Below, piece after piece: positions 29,061 through 61,069 of a stretch of 64,000 nucleotides of DNA. The notes under the pieces were generated by a model. That model was not told the origin of the DNA. It worked only from the letters and a program-made list of their open reading frames with translations, and made no database searches. A program made the translations under genes and the position numbers. This DNA is from Limanda limanda (taxonomy: Eukaryota > Chordata > Actinopteri > Pleuronectiformes > Pleuronectidae). Location: positions 5,765,686 through 5,829,685 of the forward strand of contig NC_083656.1 in the NCBI RefSeq assembly GCF_963576545.1, in the 5' to 3' direction. Every line of letters begins with the position of its first letter. The stretch's first letter is position 1.

Positions 29061-30869
29061 GACGATAAGGATTATTTATGACCCACCGAATATGATCACT
29101 CCTGTACTGTACAACTGTAGAAGAAGAAATCAAACCTCCTCCTCTCCTCCTCCACCTCTTCGGGTCCCACGTCAGATGGGGAAATGTTTTGGTGGTCGGG
29201 GGAGGAGCCTATGAGTCTCCATCATCCGAGCACCAGTCGGATCGACCGTCATCATCCCCTCAACCCCCCCCCCAGAGGCTCCAGCTCCCAACCTCCTCAC
29301 CCAGCAGCCCCATGCACGTACCCTCACCCCCACCCCAACTGTGGCGGGCCATGATACCCGACTGCTATTACAAGTTCCCGTGTTGCCTAGCAACTGGCTG
29401 GCGGATTACAATTGGAGGCTGTACATGGTGGAGAGTTAACACTGTTTAAGGGGGTGTCGACTTGTGTGTGTGTGTGTGTGTATACGTGCGTGTGTGTGCA
29501 TGCATTAGAGGGAAGTGGTGTCTGAGAGAGTGAGTGACGTACGTGTGTGTGTGTGCATATGTGAATCCACAATGACTGACACCGGTGTGTGTTAATGTGT
29601 CACCAGTGTCATCTCCCTCCAACAGTTTCCAGGCAATAAACTCTAAACTCGGCCTCAGTGGTGATTAGAACAAATCAGATCACCAGCTGTATTGTGCTGT
29701 AAAGAGAGGTTGTCATCTGTTTATCTCATAATCACTGACATAAAGGGGACGGACGAAGTAAAAACTATGAAAGACAGCTTGTCAGTGTAATTCAACACAA
29801 ACTCCACCCTCGAAAATGATTCTATGGACGTCTGAGAAGGAATGTTTGGTTTCCTGCAGGTCTTTCGTTAAGTTTCTCTGCCTCTAATCACCTGACACCT
29901 GAGAGTTAAAGGACTTGGTGTGTGTCTGAGAGGTTTCAGATTCCTGAGCTGGAAGCGTAATTGCACGACACGCCGACGAAAAGGTCACACTTGAAGCTTC
30001 ATGCTCCAGACATCCCCTCCACTTGTTTCTACGTCTGTCAGACCCGGTTCATGTGATTTTGAAGAGACGTTATTGCCCGGGAACCCAGACGGGGTCGTTG
30101 CTTCTCCTTTATCTTCTTCTCCCGTCCTGTCTTTTCTTGCCGTTTTATTAGCCGCTGAAATTGTTGTTTAACGCTTAACAGCCGGTTAATAATAGATGGA
30201 GGTGAGGTGTAAATAGAAGCCAGTGCTTATTGTGCAATTTGTACGGTAAGCTGCAGGTTTATGGTTTGCAAAAGTTGTTTGCTACTATATATTATTCGGA
30301 GATATGAGATAAAAATCCACCCCAGTTACACCTAATACATCACAGGCCTGTGTTTGCTTGACAAACACGCAGCACTCAAGATATTTTTTCCAATAAATCC
30401 TGAATCCCAGAGGAGTTTAAACAGCGCAGTGCGGGGAGGAGGTGTCCCTGGTTCCTAAAGTCAATATCTCAGCAGAACGGGAAGAACCTCGGTCTCCTCA
30501 GTGATGCTTTTTCTAGAAGATTTCATAATTTTAGCTTTTAAAGCCTCTAAAATTCCAATATTCAGTCGTTCCAACATTGTGGGAGATAAAAAAGAGACAG
30601 TTTGATATCTGTGAAATGATCATAAGTAGTAAAGTGTCTGTTCTCAACCTGCCTGTTTGGAATGGGCTGTTTTTTTTTGATTACCTGTGGTGCTGCTGGT
30701 TCTCTGTGACTTGCAGTAGTTTGGCTGCGGTTAATAAAAAGCTGCTGCTGCTGGTTTCTTCCTTCAAAGTTCGGTGAAGCTCGACTAATTACGCAGAACC
30801 CCGAACACGAGAATTGCTTATTGTTGCCGTTGTCGAGAGCTTATGCAAGTTGTATATTGAAATTGTGTT

Positions 30870-31230
30870 TTTAATGTGGCGTGTGACCGAATAGCACCAG
30901 ATTTGAAACTGAACTTCATTGGGCCCTTGAAATTACACGTGTGTAGTGTGAAGCCGATCACACTTCTGGTTCTTGAGATATTTGAGCCACATACAGACTG
31001 AGATTTCTGGACTTATTACACAGATTTGCGCCGTGTTCATTCTAAACCTACGCGTAGAAAACTTTGCGTTCATCCCACCTGGTTTATCTGCAATGAAGCC
31101 GTTGTGTGTGCTTCACCAACAGGAACTTTCAACCCTGCTCCTCCCGGGGTCCTTAGTAACACACATGCGAGTGTGAAGCCGATAAGATGAACAGTTCTGG
31201 AGAAACACGAGCCACAGACTGACGGACATC
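30870..31230. repeat. Dispersed repeat with internal duplicated block
   Basis: The block GTGTGAAGCCGAT followed by a GTTCTGGAGAAAC-like stretch and GAGCCACAGACTGA occurs near 30947-31000 and again at 31170-31222. It resembles a family I associate with fish genomes. Confidence 0.45.
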
Positions 31231-34010
31231 TGTGGAATTAGCAGGTAGAAAACTGTCGTCTTTCTCTATTATTATTCTCATCCCTCTGTTCCTTGTTTTT
31301 TCGTCCCCTGTGTTTCCCATTTCCTTTCTCCTGCTCAAATTCATTAACACTGCACTTTCAGACACTTCAGCCGACCTGCTGATTACGGCCCCGAGGACAT
31401 GTCGTGTAATAAAAGCAGCCAAGTAATTATGAAAAACACAACATCTCGTGTCGCAGCAGCATTTGGTTAATGTTTATTAAACTGGTTTTATTTGATTAGG
31501 GCCTGGTTTTAATGTGTGTTACACGGCAACCTGTCTGTCACCGTCTGAGGCTAAAATGAACACGTGTCTGATGTTTCCATATGAAACTCCTCTCATCAGA
31601 TGTTGTCCTATTATCAGAGCTTCAAACAGAAATCTAACAAACCCATCAAAGTCCTCACATAAACCTGAACTCTGGCTTTGATATTTTACTTTATATAGAT
31701 AAAAAAGAAATTGCAGGTTTGTGGATTGCACAGAGATTTATTGTTTGAAATGATCGAGTTTAACCTGCAGCCTTTACAGCCGCTTGCAAACGTGATTTAA
31801 AATGAGATCCTGTCATGTATGAGGTTGGAGATTAAAACGTTATATGTATGCACTTTCGAGAGAGATGGAAAAAGAAAGCAAGTCGATGCTCTGCTCCTGT
31901 TTCTAACTTTTCAGCAACAATAGATTTAGTTTTAACAGCTTGTCAGGTTGAACTATGTGAGTGACGGGAAGCATGAGATCTTAAATCATGCCAGACTTTT
32001 AAAACTCCTGCAGGGATGATGGACTCAAACACACGCTTTGATATCTGCTCCCTGGTGCTAACCCTTTTGTGTTGTGTTCCTTTAAAATTAGTCTGACCCT
32101 TTCTCTGGGCTTTAATATGAGTGGTGAGCGGTCCTTCCCTCCTCGGATCGTTTCATCTAAATTATTAAAGGCCGGGGAGATAAAAGAGTTTCAGTGATTA
32201 GCAAGAAAATTTTTTAGGATAAGGTGATTCTTTCATACTGAGTGAGACTGGAATCACACTTTAGTTAGTCTGTCACCACACCTGTATTAGTATTAGAACG
32301 AGAATGTTGGGGAAAAGTCAAAAAGCCTGATGTCCAAACTGTATTAAACACATGTTATAGCGATAATTTGGTAAATGACATTTTGAAGAATCTACTCGAG
32401 TCCTCTGTGGGGGGTGAGAAGCTGTTTCCAGGCAGCGTAATGACATTAATCTTAAATAACTGCCACTTCTCGTTAATTTCCTCATTTACTTCCACGAGCT
32501 GGAGCAACCTGCGATGTTAGTTCCCTCTTCCTGATGTTCCTGCTTTCCCCACAAACCTAATGTTACCTTTCACAACCCCGCAGGCTCGTGTATATTGCAC
32601 ATGTCACATATTGATTTTCGCAATATCAGATTTGATCTAATAAGTCCTCAAATAGTGGGAGGCTTTCTTATCCTGCTACTGAGGCTTTCCTGTACGTGAT
32701 GGTAACTGTCTGCTCTGTTCCCCTCCACAGATTCTGTTGACACTACCACACACACCTCATACACTAATACCACACACACACACACACATCCCTCTAACGA
32801 GACAGTGCACACACACACACACACACAGACGTGCATGTTGTGGGGACGTGCACGACATCCTGCAGTGTTCATACTCTGTATCTGCTTGCGTCACATGTTT
32901 TCTGAACTCCGTGACTGTTCCAGCAGCTCGTGTCCGTATGGCGTCCAAGGCCGCTCGCTAATGACGCCGCCATCACACGTCTTCTCAACCTGTCGGCCTG
33001 TCGACACACAACATGTTGTTCTTGTGAAAAGCCGAAGCTTTGAATGAAACAGCGTGAAGGTTGTGTGTTTCCTGTTTGTTCTGTTCCTTCCTTCAGACCC
33101 GTTTGCACCTGCGTGAGTGGACGTCTCACCGCGTGTCCCTGTGACGGAGACTCGTTGTCTCTTCATGTAAAGCTCCATAGGGGATGAGCTGGAATAATGG
33201 GTAAGGAAGGGGGGGGGGGAGCACCCAGGATGATTTGCAGTGAGTAAAGTTACATCCTATACGAAGCTCATTTAGATGTTCAGTTCAGAGGAGAGCAGGC
33301 TCGAGGCTATATCATCGTGCCGTCTCCATTTATTGTTTCCCACTCCCGACTTGACTTATGAAAAAGTACACAGAGAAAGAATCATATCCCTCTGCCCCTG
33401 GTCGGTGCTTCCTCTGGATCTTTGTGTATGAACGGAGTGAAACCCTGTGGAGCCATTCCTCAGGTTGTCTGCACTTCGTTGTGTGAGTGGTGTTTATTCT
33501 GTTTTATAACGTGTTGCCTGGATTGTAAAAAGAGATAAAACATAACAAGGCTCGGTTGGATTGTGTTATTCCCCCTAGAGTATTACGTGTGTATATTCTA
33601 TTATGGATTATTTGCTTGTTTTCATCGACCGTAGTGTTTTAATCATGGGTTTGTTGTACAGTTAGTTTGGATGGATTGTATCCATAGGTAATTGTAATTA
33701 TATAAATTTGGTCATTTTATTATATTCGGTGTTGTCGTGTAGAAACTGGCTATAAGGAAAACAGATAACTCCGGCTCATTTTCAGTATTTTACCCGTTGA
33801 TTCATAAGCAGTGTCCCCTTCAAAGAGACAAGCTTTCTTCTCTATCAACAAGATTTCTGAGTAAATGCAGCCGCAGTCCATTGTGTGAGCGACAAAATGA
33901 ATAAACACAGCAGGTCCCCAGTTATTATTAGTCTGACGGTTCATGATATCTGTTTTTGTGCCAGTGACAGCTGTGGCCGGAGGCATCTTGTTTTCCCAGC
34001 TAACCGTCTG
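31230..34010. other. Intergenic DNA, no gene supported
   Basis: It contains short CA-rich tracts at 32742-32828 and a G-run near 33208-33219. I see nothing else worth naming and no phased exon set. Confidence 0.5.
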
Positions 34011-34014
34011 TCCC

Positions 34015-34700
34015 CTTCTCGTAAACGTGATATCTCAGAAACGCCCGGAGCAAATGTCCAACCACGAATTGCGGAACGAGCTGATTAGACTTTGATGACC
34101 AAAGGCCAAAGGTTAATGTCACTGGGAAACCTAATGTCTGTCAGAATGGTCTTGTGGGCACGGAATATCAAGAACAACTGTAGTAGAATTTCTATGATCT
34201 AATCTGGAAAGAAATCTCACATGGACAAACTGATTCAGTTTTGTGGTCAAAGGTCAAAGAAGACAAAGTTCATCATTAAAATTAATTCAAATTTAACAAA
34301 AATATCAACTAGGGTAAAATATGATGTGATGACAATTCATATTCCAAAGGTCAAAGGTCAACTTCAGTGACGCACCATTTTTGAACTGCTTTATTTTACA
34401 TCCACCAGGGAGCTGATGTTTTTACCTGTCTCCATGTGTTTGTTGGTTTGTTTGTTTGTTTGTTTGTCAGCGAGATCATAGAAAAAAAAATAAACAGATT
34501 ATCCCACAACTTGGTTGGAAGGATGTGGAACGAGTCCGAGAAGAATACGTATAATTTTGTTCTGGATCCGGATCAACTGGCGGCTCCACGAGTTTGTTTT
34601 CACTTTCTCAAACATTGCGAGATATGATGTTTTTTCCACTTTCTCTCCCAGGAATAATTCATGGATATTGATTTTTAAAAAAGTTACTGCAGCATGATTG
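34015..34700. repeat. Teleost dispersed repeat carrying AGGTCA motifs, adjoining a (GTTT)n repeat copy
   Basis: The first part (34015-34400) shows GATATCTCAGAAACGCC, GACCAAAGGCCAAAGGTT, GGTCAAAGGTCAAAGAAG and CCAAAGGTCAAAGGTCAACT, typical of a common fish repeat. The second part (34424-34700) has (GTTT)n, then GTCAGCGAGATCATAG, CAACTTGGTTGGAAGGATG, CTGGATCCGGATCAACTGG, AACATTGCGAGATATGATG and GGAATAATTCATGGATATTG. These are the landmarks of a second family that recurs in the window. Confidence 0.6.
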
Positions 34701-36500
34701 AATTTTTAAGGATGAATGTGCTCTAACTGAGAGCCAGTCTACTTCTACAAGCTTCCTCTCCTCACATCCTCTTCTCTTGGCATCTAAACAGACGATTTAT
34801 TTCTGATTTCAGCCTCGGGTTTTTCATTTGTAAAAAACAAACACGCTCTTAGAGTTTCCTTCACTCACATTTATAGGCCAGCGAATCATGCAATGCATCA
34901 GAATAGCTCATCTCAATGACCTTGTTCTTTCCCGGCTTTATTAACAATCAGAAGTGGACACCAGTCAAATTCATTTATTTGCTCAGACGACATGTGGAGG
35001 TGCTTAAGGCCGTATTCTTTCAGCAAGTGCGTCCTGAAGGTCCACCTACTCGACTGGCACCCTGTGCGTAAGAGGAAGTGCTGTGTTCATTCACATTCTC
35101 ACAAAGCATAAAGCCGGATTTGTCTGTGACGTCTGAACATTTTGAAAAGTCCACAGAGATATAATACGAGTGTGTCGGGGCTCATGCGTCGCAGGAAACA
35201 AGAGAAGCTCGAGGCCTCTTTCCAATCGGAACACGGCGACCTTGTGATTACACAGCTGAAAGGAAAAGAAACCTTGAGTTCGCAAATCTTTTCTTCTGTT
35301 CTGCTCAACTCTGTTTAATATTTTCTCATTATCAGTGGAGATGCAGTTGCCAGTTTGTCCCCGGAAATGTTTAATATGTGTCGGCCATGTGAAAAGAGTT
35401 TGTCTATACACGTCTTCTTTATCATACATCCACCTCCACCAAGGACATTTCATCTGTGTGAAACCAGGAAAATTGGTGGAAGGACGTGCTGTGTGTCTGG
35501 TGAATTTAAATGTGGTTTCTCCAGGGGAAGGGGTTTAAGAAAATAAACAGCTTCTGAATCAACATTTGAAAACATGCAATAACTCAAGTACAAACATTTG
35601 AGATTTGCAGCCACAGAAACTAGTTTGAAAGTTTTAACCCAAATTATGCAGAAGATACAGTATCTGGTTTACTATGTGACGACTGTATAACGTGTGCAGG
35701 ACGCATTTGTAAACAGCATCGCTCATTTTGTTCTGTTGCCACATATAGTTCTGTGTGACAACCCTGAATAATGGATGTTATTGCATCACTGTCTCGCTGC
35801 ATCTTCTCGTTCGGCACGGGTTTCATTGCTCTCGTTGTTTTTTTAAGAACATTTTACCGACGAGATTGTGATTGAAAACAACATTATCCTGACAACACTG
35901 ACAGAAATAGGAATATGATTAATGTGTGACTGCCTTAATATTAATTTATATGCAGGGTCCTTAACCCACATATACAAGTGCAATTAATTAAACAGAAAAA
36001 ATAACATCATACGACATATTTCAGTCAATTTCTTTTCGTTCCGGACTGTTTGTTCCTCTGTGTATAACCAGGCCGACTGGGCAGCTGGTGTCATTGGTTC
36101 TTCTCCGAGCCATTGTGAGCATCGTGGTCAGCTGTTTTCGCCTAAGCACCGGCACCCATCCCCGGCATAATTGGTGTAGAGAGCATGTAACAGCTATGCA
36201 TCTATAATGAGGAGCTTTTCAGTTCTCATAAACAGGAGGCAGCAGAGTCGAGATAAGAGGAGGAACCAAAAAGGTGATACGAGGATTGAAGAGTCTTTTG
36301 AAAGAGCTGGCCGAGTGGTGACTCTAAATTGCAGTGTGTTTGTGTGTGTGTGTGTGTACATGAAGGAGGGAGAGAGTCATCCTTCTCTGGAGGCATGTGT
36401 GCATTATATTCCCGTGTTAATGCATTCATGCATGTCTGTGCCATGGCATCAATTTAATGGAACCAGAACATACATGAGGGTGTGAGTGTGTATGTGCATA
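34700..36500. other. Intergenic DNA, no gene supported
   Basis: Unique-looking sequence of mixed composition. No exons, RNA genes or repeats are recognised. Confidence 0.45.
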
Positions 36501-36510
36501 TGCGTGTGAC

Positions 36511-36511
<1 letters not shown>

Positions 36512-36545
<34 letters not shown>

Positions 36546-36926
36546 GCAGTGGAGAGGAGGCTTGAGATAAGGGAGGGAAAAGACATGAAGAACCAAGCAG
36601 AACAAAGACGTCAAGCAATTTTTGAAGATAACACAAAAAAAGCAGCAAGCAGTGAGTCTCTTCCAGCAGCCGGAGCCGTGCGACAGTTTCCCTCTGCGTC
36701 TGCGATAGACACGGTTTCACAGAGTGAACGTGAAATTGAAAGAGAGAAACAAAAAAAAAAGCGAGGGACAAGTCACGTGACAAGAGACAGAGAGACAGAG
36801 AGACAGAGAGAATGCCAATTTTGTCCTTTCAATAGACGCAAGGGGGGAAATAGCTTGTTTCCCTTGTCTATCACTGACTCAGGAATCATTAGCCTAATTA
36901 TATGGAGACTGAAGTTAGACTGAAGA

Positions 36927-37003
<77 letters not shown>
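36512..37003. repeat. Microsatellites: (GA)n near 36512-36546 and (TG)n at 36930-37003
   Basis: Simple alternating runs are visible directly. GACAGAGA units lie at about 36786-36811 and GA/GATA units follow the TG tract. Confidence 0.9.
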
Positions 37004-37014
<11 letters not shown>

Positions 37015-37773
37015 TAGATAGAGACAGTTGCACACAGTTACACAATGTTTAAACCCAGTGTTTGACTTTGTTATTAACATGGATAGAAAGATAGAGAGAT
37101 TTAATTGGAAGCCACATATTTTACCTCTTAAGTGGAGATGCTCTTTGTTCGTGTGTGTCAGCGACAGATATAATCGATCTGACCTTGTCACATTGTGGGG
37201 AGTCACGGAGATAAACCCCTGAATGTCAAGGTTATAACTTCAGATTTAAGTGAATGTTAGAATGACAGTAAGGCAATTAACACGCTCGGAATACTTTAAC
37301 ATTAAAATATAGAGACAATTTAGAAGGGCTTAGCTTAGCATGAAGTCCTCTTGGCTACCTGTAGATTTTTGACAAGAGCTCTAAAAACCAAGTGTCAAGA
37401 ACGGAAAATCTGTCTGTTATTCCAAGTCCAAATCTGGTGTTATTTAAGCCATTTTTAGCCTCGTAGTCACAGTATTTAAATAGCGCACTTTAAATAGTCT
37501 AATTAGCTACTGCTGCTGCTGTGTTACATATTTTGCCGCGGCTCGTTAGTCAGTGAAGCCAGATGCAAACAACCAGTTTGTTTTTCCCTTTCAAATTAAC
37601 CAAATCTAAATATTGGATTTTATTTTGGTTTCATTGTGTTTATGCAAGATGAAGAAATATATATTCATTTTGTTGTTTTTATTGGAGATTGTTGACATAA
37701 AGAAATAACGTATCACCCTCTTTATCTTTTAAAGCTGTTTTAAATCAATGCAACGTGCTCCTCAGTGTCAAAA

Positions 37774-38026
<253 letters not shown>

Positions 38027-38159
38027 TTCCTCTGTCTTCCTCTCCACTCCCACTCTCCTCCTCCTCCTCCTCCTCCAGCTCGCCGCTCTCCTCTCTCCTC
38101 TCTCCCCTCTCTCTCCGCTCCCCGTTCTCATCTCAACTTGAACTATTCGTGCATTTAAT

Positions 38160-38350
38160 CTTTAATGCCACATGTAGAGTTGGCTCACTCCCAGTCTCCC
38201 CTCTCTCTCTCTCTCTGTCTCTCTCCTCCTCTCTCCCTCTCTCTCTTTACTCTCTGCTCCTCTCTTCGCCACCTGTTAGTCTCCCTCTCCTCTCCGCACT
38301 GGGATCCCCTTTTTTTTTATGAGGAGTTTCACACTCGCGATATCACTGAG
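38160..38350 (+). other. doc2a: Possible 5' UTR exon of doc2a
   Basis: A near-perfect donor (CACTGAG|GTAAGT) lies at 38350/38351 after CT-rich sequence. The first doc2a coding exon begins at an acceptor at 42816 only 4 bases before its ATG, so at least one upstream leader exon is required. This is the best donor I saw nearby. The 5' end is unknown. Confidence 0.35.
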
Positions 38351-38534
38351 GTAAGTCAACATTTTGATTCCCATTGTCCTCACCTTATGTTTATGTATTT
38401 TTCTCTCCTGCATAGAATTCACTTTTATGCTTCCACCTTTTTCTTTAAATATGTTTCCCTTCGTTCTTCTTCATGCCCTCAGTCTCTGTCATCACATCCT
38501 GGCTTCACCTGTCTGTGTGTTAGGTTAATACATA

Positions 38535-38536
<2 letters not shown>

Positions 38537-38617
<81 letters not shown>
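38537..38617. repeat. (TG)n microsatellite
   Basis: A perfect TG run of about 80 bases. A shorter (CA)n follows at about 38759-38806. Confidence 0.95.
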
Positions 38618-38619
<2 letters not shown>

Positions 38620-39975
38620 CTTGTTAACGCCACACGACAGAAGAAAACTAATGCAGTAAAAAACAGACGGACAGATTTGATCCTGCATCATTCTCACACA
38701 GGTGCAACATGTGTCCGCCCTGTGCTTGTGCTCTTTCACCTGATCCTTCACTTTATCCACACACACACACACACACACACTGACACACACACACCTACAC
38801 ACACACTGAAGTTTACTCATCCTTGGCAGCCTGATATAACTTGGCTCTAATTGACAGGAGCTCACTGTCACTGTGGTTTGCGTTGTGCTCACTCTCGAGC
38901 TCTAATGACGGGCTGCAGTCTGCGGCTCTGTGCTCTATAACATGAGCCCGTCGGCCATGCAGCTTGTTATTTAAAGGTGAAGGGAGCCCGCCGCAGGGGC
39001 CCATTGTATGTAGGACACAAGAGAAGAAGAAAACCAGTCGAGAGAGTGAGAGAGAGAGAGAGAGAGGGGAGAGAGAGAGAAGGAGAGGAAGACACTTGCA
39101 TACCTACAGGTGGAATAATGGTGCCTGCGAGAGACTGACGGAGAGATAATGAGCGAGAGATAAAGAGGGGGAGGGGGGAGGAAGGTGTATATGGGTATGC
39201 AGAGTTGGTGAAGGGGGGGCGGGTTGAGGGAGCAAGCCCCCAATGCCTGTGATATGACTCTAATGTAAAGTGAAGGCGCTAAAAGAGGAAGACGAGGAGG
39301 CACAGAGATGTTCCTGACTGCTGGCAGCCTCTCTCTCTCTCCTCCCACTGGAAACCTATGTAACCTCACAAATAAGAGAGACCGGGGCCACGCATGATAT
39401 ACTGTACTGTAACTGCACATGGTTGCATAACAAACGGCCCGGGGGGGGGGCTGCTGTGCATCGCTGCCGAGGACAAGTTGGACCTTTAGGTTTCGTGGCT
39501 TATGGGAATCATGCAGAGGAGCTCGGCCACGTGCTCAGAGGCGTGAGGGTGAAATCTTATTATTGTTGAGGTTTGCACCACTAACCACACCCCTCAGCAA
39601 TGGATGGATGATGACAAAAAAAAAGAGGAGATGAGAGAGATATTCCAGCTGGCAGCATGAGACAATCAATCACCCGCTCCCCGTGAGCTGCTGCCCCCCC
39701 GCAGGCTGCGAGCCACCAGGCCTTCCCGGTCGGGGACGTGTGCTGCTGCTGCTGCTGCCGCGGCTGCTTGTGCCCGGTGCTGCCACAGGCTCACGGCCAC
39801 ATCTGCCAGGACTGGGAGGGCGACTGACTGCGCACGTTATATCAACAGACTCCCCCCACCCCCCACCCCCCACCCCCCCGCTCGCCAGCCTGCACAGTGT
39901 GTGTCTGCGTGGTGAGAGATGAATTAATGATCTGAAGGAAGTGCATCTGTATGTACGTGTGCCTGTGTTGTTATA

Positions 39976-40006
<31 letters not shown>

Positions 40007-42816
40007 TTTGAGGGATTATAAATGACCACAGACGATCATTACTATCTACTCATCCATGCTAATTGAACTTTCAATCAATTCAATCATAATAATCACCATG
40101 ACAGCGAGATTCATTAACTTGTTTTCACCTTCTCCTTGTTTTGAAATCTCCCCCTTTTAACTCGAGATGATTTCCGACTGAAATGATAGTTAGGATAAGA
40201 GCTGTTTCATCTCCTCTCCACATTAATTCAGCTCTTATTTGAAGAGCTGCAGGTGTTAACGAGAAGCACACGATCTTGTCCTGCTGTGTGCGAGAGTCTG
40301 AGTGTATCTCTGCGCTACTTCATTTCACACTGTTGAAGTCTGACCAGTTCTTCTCTGCCTCAGAAGTCAAGTTAATTGTGCCGTTGGGGTCCTTAGATGC
40401 ACCGAAATGGCTGCTGATTGTTTTTTTGGAAAGGCAAATTACCACCGCGGCTTCCAACGTCAATCACTTCCACCTCCGGAGCCAGGATTCTGTCAGAGCG
40501 CTTTCAAAGGAGTTGAGGAAGTTTGCAGATGGGTGCGCTGCAGTGTGTGTTCCTGAGGTTTGTCTCATCTCCAGCCAAACGAAAAGCTGGACGAGCTGCG
40601 GTGAGCGTCGCCAACTGTTGTGCTCGCAGCAGAGACACCGGAACAAACATGAGGAATGACCCTCGCTGCCCGCTGAAGGTCAACAGCCAACGATGTCAGA
40701 GCCCCAATCCACCATCGGTCGTATTGATCTGAAGGGTTGAAAACCTTTAGATTGAAGGGTCAGATGATAATTGACTGGTTTTGATTCCTCACACAGCACA
40801 ATATCAATATTATATAAGGAGAGGATACATACACTGTAGAAATAACATTATTAACCAACTGTAAAATGATTGAAAAAACTAATTTCGTTTAACTTAAATT
40901 CAAATTAAAGAGCGCAATTTGTTAATCTGACTTAATTTGAGCAAACTGAATTCAAATTAGGTTGTTTTTTTTGTTGGTCCAACAATCTTCTCCCACTGTG
41001 TGTACATATTCCCTCTGCTATTGAGAATTTGATTGAAGATTGAAAACACTCTCATGTCTGTATTTCTAATATTAAACTACAGCCTTCAGCCGCTTATGTA
41101 TCTAAAGAGTGGAATCGGCCAAAAGTAAATCAGCTGAAATCCTTCGTTTGTGAGAAAGCAAACGTCTGAGTCAGTTCCTTGGGGACATTTTGCAGAACTT
41201 TTCCTTCCAGCCTCCCAGTAAAATGTCAGAGTGAGCCCGAGTGTGATGTGTTGATTACTTTGAAATAAGAAAAACAAGACAAGAATACAAAAGAGCAGAG
41301 AAGTCGTCGATACAGATTTTAACTTTTGAGAGAAAATTCGATTCAACAGCTCTTTAATTTAAGAGCTGTGTCGATGTGTTGTAAGAAAAACACAAGATTT
41401 CCACCTGGATGTTTCCAGACGTCTCCTCTCCTCTTATTGCTTTGGACATTTTCTTGTTGTCATGAAAGCGTCTCACACAGACGATTCCCTGCTGTGATCA
41501 CGTCTGAGAACATGTCTCAATGTGTAACAACGACAGGTCGGGGTTTTGCAGCAGGTTATGTAGCAGACTTTGTTAATAAAGAGCTCTGGCGGTAATGTCA
41601 AATTTGAATTGAGACGGACGAGCTAGCCAAGCTAAGCGGCCGCTGGCTGTTTCATTACAGGGATGTGACTCGACCTTCTCCTCTGACTCTCATCAAGAAA
41701 GCGTATATTTTAAACAGTTCCTTTAATATTGATGCAGGTTTGAGATCACCCTCTCCTCTAATGAATATAAAAGGTCATCATCAATAATTAAAAAACTCTC
41801 ACGTCTTTTTTGTGGGTTTTACTTTCAGCTCCTTAAGCCACTGCTCGATTCGACCACTGATCTTATCCGTTTCCTAAATCCTCCTAAAAACCTTGTCCAA
41901 ACTTCACAGAAGCTCGACTGCCAGACAACACAGAGGAAGAGCTCATATTCACCTCTCACTTTGGATCGATTAATGCGCAGATAGCAAAAGGTAGTCGGGG
42001 GGGGGGATTTGTTCGGCACGGCGAGGGCGACGCCCCCTCAAGGCAAAACAACAAAAGCGGCGAGGTACTTGTAATCCACCCCCCTGTTGTTTATTTCGGG
42101 AAGAGAGCAGACACATCAGCCTGGTGGTCAACTGCACAACCTGCAGCCACAACTTTATATAACCATCAGGACTCTTCTCCTGTCTGAGCACAGTGAAGAG
42201 CGATCCACCCTCTAGACTTCATCCCATAATTACCCGTCGGTCTGTGGGGGATCGTCGAGCCCCCCGGGAACACGTGCTCCTCTGACTCACACTCTGCAAT
42301 TTCATGCAGGATGATTAGGATTCGGGGGAGACCCCTATTGTCCATGATCTGTGATCCTCAGATGTATTCTTTTGAAATGTTAATGTCTTCACATCCTCTT
42401 CTGTATTTTGTCCTTGTCATCTGAGTAATGTCTTTGGTTTTTTTAGAGAAGAGTTCTTCTCACGCCGAAGGAATTCTCAGCGTCGGAACCATTTAAAGAT
42501 GAAAGGGAGAAGCTATAAGAAGTTTTTTTTTGGTGTAGAAAAAGACAGGAGAGAAAGGGGGGGAGATGAAAATGCAGCAAATGGCCCGAGATGACCAGAA
42601 GCAGGAAAAAAAATCCTATTTATTTCCAGCCGTCCTGCCGGGCTTACCTCGTGTCACTTGTTTTCGCCGAAGAATAATTGAAAACAGCTGCAGCTCATAT
42701 CTGTGGATCAATGGCTTCGCTCTTCCTCGGCTGAATGCGTTTTTTAAATTTCAATTTCTGAAAGGAAATGTCCCTCCTTCCCCCACCCCTACTCTCTCCA
42801 TTCTCTTCTCCTGCAG
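38620..42816 (+). other. Presumed doc2a intron 1, no coding sequence
   Basis: It contains GA-rich tracts near 39046-39084, a CTG run at 39741-39756, a C-rich stretch at 39852-39880 and (TG)n at about 39979-40003. The A/T-rich part near 40840-40975 has internal AATTCAAATTA-type repeats. No conserved exon is recognised. Confidence 0.45.
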
Positions 42817-42820
42817 CCCT

Positions 42821-61069
<18,249 letters not shown>

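Noticed and set aside
39683..39922. A GC-rich ORF with a leucine run on CTG repeats
   Set aside because: The leucines come from a short CTG microsatellite and the rest is low-complexity proline-rich sequence.
40276..40659. A 127-codon plus-strand ORF in the intergenic/intron 1 region
   Set aside because: No conserved motif, no splice partners, and overlapping frames on the other strand. It is compatible with chance.
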